From Chloroflexota bacterium (GTDB lineage: Bacteria > Chloroflexota > Limnocylindria > QHBO01): a stretch of DNA of 13,508 bases. The stretch's first letter is position 1. Every line of letters starts with the position of its first letter. Below are positions 12,204-13,508 of this stretch, piece by piece. A program made the translations under genes and the position numbers. The notes beneath the pieces are model-generated. The model was not told the origin of the DNA. It did not search any database and was given only the letters and a program-made list of their open reading frames with translations. The stretch spans positions 1 through 13,508 of the forward strand of contig VBJP01000002.1 in assembly GCA_005880165.1 (NCBI GenBank), given 5' to 3'.

Positions 12204-13373
12204 TCAGTCCGTTGCCCTGGCGAGCCGCTCCTTCAGCATCGCTAGCAGTGTAACCGGGGTCGGGTCGGTCTGGTAGAGGATCGCCAGGTAGACGCTCACC
12301 AGGTCCCCGAAGGCGACGGCTCCAAGGACCCGGGCGAGCCGCGACGGCCCCTCCGACCAGTAGGCCGACCGGTTGGTGGCGCGCTCGCCGAGCAGCTCCT
12401 CGACCACCCGGTAGCGCGCGGTGATCTCGGCCGGCTCATCACGATCGCGCACCTGGATCACGTACAGCGCGTCCGACAGCTCCCGCGGGTTGAGCGACCC
12501 TTCGATCGCGTTGTGGTTGGCCTCCGGCATCGGCTCGAACATGGCCCAGGCCTTGGCGTTCTCGTTGAGCTGGGTCTTCCAGCGGTGCGCCACTGGAGCC
12601 ATCGGCCCGGCGCCGTAGACCACCGGAATGCGGCCGAAGACCGACCACGCCAGCTGCTTGGCCGGGTTCGCCTCCGTCTCGATGCCCGGCGCGCCCTGCT
12701 CGAGCAGCGTGTCGAGCGCCTCGACCGCCGGACCCAGGGGATCCGGATCGACCAGCAATCCGGCGCCGACCAGCAGCTCGTGGAGCAGACCCACCCCGAA
12801 CCCGATCGCGGCACGCGGCTGGCCGGGCGCCTCGTACTTGAGCAGCGGGGTGCGGTCCTCCTGAGCTCGTCTGGCGAGCTCTCCGCCAGTCGAGATGACG
12901 ACCAGCGGCAGGCCCTTGGAGCGAGCTTCGCCGGCAGCTCGCAGTGTCTCGACCGTCTCACCCGAGTGGCTGGCTGCAACGACCAGGGTTCGATCGCCCG
13001 CCCAGGCAGGCAGCTCGTAGTCGCGGTGGACGACGAGTGGGACCCGGAGTCTATCCCCCGCGATCCCGGCGACCAGGTCACTCCCGATCGCGCTGCCGCC
13101 CATCCCCAGCACGAGCACGGCGTCGACCTCCCGGTAGCGTGCCTCGAGCGTGGTAGCCGCGGCGATGCGGCGCGCCTGCGCGAGCTGCCTGGGGAGGGCT
13201 CGCACCCTTGCCAGCATGTCGCTCGCGTCGATGCGTGCGAGTGCTGCAGGATCGTCGAGGGTGATCGCCTCCTCGGGAAGCGGCGGCCGATCCCCGTTCT
13301 GATCGTCGTCCTCGCTCCGGCGGCCCGGTTCCTCGTCCTCGTGCTTGTAGCCGAAGAAGTCGCGCGCGTCCAT
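12204..13373 (-). CDS. Bifunctional phosphoglucose/phosphomannose isomerase (SIS family)
   Basis: Interconverts fructose-6-phosphate with glucose-6-phosphate and with mannose-6-phosphate in the cytosol. It is 389 residues, with two SIS halves. Seen: GMGGSAIGSDL (90-100), ASHSGETVETL (134-144) for sugar-phosphate binding, V-V-Y-G-A-G (251-256), Q-L-N-E-N-A-K (268-274), E-A-N-H-N-A-I-E-G (284-292), the dual-specificity hallmark E330-R-A-T-N334, and a late M-L-K-E-R-L with K381. By analogy with the archaeal PGI/PMI structures, E271, H287 and K381 are the likely catalytic residues. T333 lies in the loop thought to allow mannose-phosphate. The first ~36 residues are a very acidic extension that precedes the usual family start (L-D-D-P-A-A-L). 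No alternative start lies between, so the extension looks real. It follows the mutase gene by 5 bases. Confidence 0.93.
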   Translation of the reverse strand: MDARDFFGYKHEDEEPGRRSEDDDQNGDRPPLPEEAITLDDPAALARIDASDMLARVRALPRQLAQARRIAAATTLEARYREVDAVLVLGMGGSAIGSDLVAGIAGDRLRVPLVVHRDYELPAWAGDRTLVVAASHSGETVETLRAAGEARSKGLPLVVISTGGELARRAQEDRTPLLKYEAPGQPRAAIGFGVGLLHELLVGAGLLVDPDPLGPAVEALDTLLEQGAPGIETEANPAKQLAWSVFGRIPVVYGAGPMAPVAHRWKTQLNENAKAWAMFEPMPEANHNAIEGSLNPRELSDALYVIQVRDRDEPAEITARYRVVEELLGERATNRSAYWSEGPSRLARVLGAVAFGDLVSVYLAILYQTDPTPVTLLAMLKERLARATD

Positions 13374-13378
13374 GGCGG

Positions 13379-13508
13379 TCAGCTGGCGGCGACCGGGGCC
13401 GTGGCGGCGACGGGTGCCGGTGGCGCCGCTATCCGGCGCCCCTCAGCGAGCAGCGTCTCCACGTCCTCCGGTGTCCGCGCCTCGACGTAGATCCGCAGCA
13501 GGGCCTCC
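13379..13508 (-). CDS. C-terminal end of a phosphomannomutase/phosphoglucomutase (cut by window edge)
   Basis: Only the last 42 codons are inside the window. The peptide begins E-A-L-L-R-I-Y-V-E-A-R-T-P-E-D-V, then E-T-L-L-A-E-G-R, matching the end of domain 4 of the alpha-D-phosphohexomutases (T-E-P-x-x-R-x-Y-x-E-A, then a helix). The last ~15 residues are an Ala/Pro/Val tail. The family fixes the reaction only as moving phosphate between C6 and C1 of a hexose. Mannose is favoured because the next gene, 5 bases away, makes mannose-6-phosphate. Glucosamine (GlmM) or glucose cannot be excluded from this fragment. Confidence 0.75.
   Translation of the reverse strand, partial: EALLRIYVEARTPEDVETLLAEGRRIAAPPAPVAATAPVAAS

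Overview
The window is GC-rich bacterial DNA with tightly packed genes: mostly 4-base or 1-base start/stop overlaps, frequent GTG starts, and divergent or convergent operons with almost no spare sequence. No phage, insertion sequence, CRISPR array, tRNA or rRNA is visible. The protein styles (split AccA/AccD, a PGI/PMI of the SIS type, an ECF sigma factor with a small one-helix partner) would fit a Chloroflexota or deep actinobacterial-type lineage. That placement is inference from style, not a marker-based assignment.

Region 1 (1-5957, all minus strand, read from right to left) is a biotin and fatty-acid module. The order is birA (biotin ligase), an ECF sigma factor, a small single-helix membrane protein, accD, accA, an accB-like carrier, fabD, and accC (cut by the left edge). 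These genes would supply malonyl-CoA (acetyl-CoA carboxylase) and malonyl-ACP (FabD). BirA would biotinylate the carrier. The AccB-like protein has the right N-terminal and C-terminal AccB features, but the lysine that should receive biotin is a glycine (G126 in V-L-G-V, where E-A-M-K-M is expected). A biotin ligase therefore sits upstream of a carrier that cannot be biotinylated at the canonical place. This is the most interesting signal in the window, together with the sigma/membrane-protein pair set inside the same gene run.

Region 2 (5958-8648) has a 230-base divergent spacer, then plus-strand trpS (tryptophanyl-tRNA synthetase, probably a leaderless message) and an AI-2E/PerM-family membrane protein with a long histidine- and acid-rich tail. 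The last gene meets the opposite-strand btuD on a shared CTAG, which is the stop codon on both strands.

Region 3 (8645-11862, minus strand) is a vitamin B12 uptake operon: a cobalamin riboswitch leader, then btuF (lipoprotein binding protein), btuC (permease) and btuD (ATPase). The riboswitch core is clear and supports cobalamin rather than iron-siderophore as the substrate class.

Region 4 (11863-13508, minus strand) holds the last 42 codons of a probable phosphomannomutase/phosphoglucomutase, a bifunctional phosphoglucose/phosphomannose isomerase, and a 94-residue protein with a SWIM-type zinc motif, closed by a terminator-like hairpin. The first two belong to hexose-phosphate interconversion (glucose-6-P, fructose-6-P, mannose-6-P and mannose-1-P). 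The role of the third is unknown.
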